Part shown: positions 63,720 to 64,000 of the stretch, one piece after another
How positions within the stretch are numbered: the stretch's first letter is position 1
How the letters are laid out: every line of letters starts with the position of its first letter
Assembly (NCBI GenBank): GCA_023678885.1
Contig: CM043012.1
Coordinates: 15,598,036 to 15,662,035 of the forward strand
DNA: 64,000 bases
Source of the DNA: Pogostemon cablin
Lineage: Eukaryota; Streptophyta; Magnoliopsida; Lamiales; Lamiaceae
Direction of reading: 5' to 3'
Translations under genes and position numbers: made by a program
Notes under the pieces: model-generated
Told to the model about the DNA's origin: nothing
The model's database searches: none
What the model saw: only the letters and a program-made list of their open reading frames with translations

Positions 63720-64000
63720 CTGTTTATAAAAAAACAAACAGGAAACTCAATTGTACAAATTTTTATACATTAGTGTAAATATTATTATTAATAAATGTAC
63801 AAATTGAATGTGCACGTGTCCGTGACCCAGGTACACAAAATATTTTGTCATATTGAGATAATAGAAATTTTAAATAAAAACATTATTAGGGGAAAAAACA
63901 TACTTTGAAAACTATTTTAAAATAAAAAGTTTATTTAATTGATTAGAAGTTATTCATGTATAATAATATAATTAAAGAAAATAAAAAATAATAAATATAT
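63453..64000. mobile_element. Possible hAT-like element, cut by window end (unit 4)
   Basis: Same CAGTGGCGGATGCAGCAATT start. The TA tract (63673-63715) is expanded to 43 nt, and a spurious 62-codon ORF runs through it. Confidence 0.35.

Larger units (their letters stand above)
52191..64000 (+). repeat. Tandem unit 4, partial (11,810 bp seen)
   Basis: It starts at the recurring junction and is cut by the window end within the possible hAT-like element. The TPS fragment of this unit, if present, lies outside. Confidence 0.95.

Noticed and set aside
11286..64000. CRISPR array or bacterial tandem system
   Set aside because: The repeats are over 13 kb long and contain plant introns, LTRs and a tRNA-Asp primer site.
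11286..64000. Array of functional duplicated genes (terpene biosynthesis cluster)
   Set aside because: The TPS copies have only exon 2 and part of exon 3, and IQD copies carry shared frameshifts and stops. No complete gene lies in the unit.

Overview
This is plant nuclear DNA, most likely from a eudicot. It is AT-rich and dominated by transposable elements. The recognisable genes are plant-specific families: a BEL1-like homeodomain gene, an IQ67-domain (IQD) gene and a terpene synthase (TPS) gene, all with plant-type introns. The LTR retrotransposons are Ty3/gypsy-like, one of them with a tRNA-Asp primer binding site. I found no gene in the window that looks intact; every recognisable gene is broken or truncated. 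The species cannot be told from the sequence alone.

Positions 1-11285 are single-copy. They hold a frameshifted BEL1-like (BLH) pseudogene on the minus strand (120-841), a degraded tRNA-like sequence, two related foldback elements, a short signal-peptide ORF cut by a possible hAT-like element, a 3.19 kb solo LTR with a perfect target-site duplication (5211-8397), and the first exon and start of exon 2 of an IQD pseudogene. A second solo LTR (9275-11143) sits inside IQD exon 2.

From 11286 to the end the window is a head-to-tail tandem array of a unit of about 13.75 kb: unit 1 11286-24687 (13,402 bp), unit 2 24688-38439 (13,752 bp), unit 3 38440-52190 (13,751 bp), unit 4 52191 to beyond 64000. 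Each unit reads, left to right: the second half of IQD exon 2, IQD exon 3, a solo LTR placed at the splice acceptor of IQD exon 4, IQD exon 4, a minus-strand gag-only (non-autonomous) Ty3/gypsy element with an intact 3' LTR and a truncated 5' LTR, a CACTA-like terminus with a 35-bp palindrome, about 1.9 kb with no recognised gene, a possible hAT-like element, an internal pair of copies 412 bp apart of an unassigned exon-like block, and a TPS pseudogene fragment on the minus strand. The unit-to-unit junction joins the TPS fragment to the interior of IQD exon 2, so neither gene has its own promoter or first exon in units 2-4.

Units 2-4 are almost identical to each other. Unit 1 differs from them by a few percent at its left end, and the difference fades to almost nothing at its right end. 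Together with alternating single-base markers among units, this points to an old duplication followed by recent amplification and homogenisation. No genes here appear to work together as a pathway; the interest lies in the structure and history of the array.
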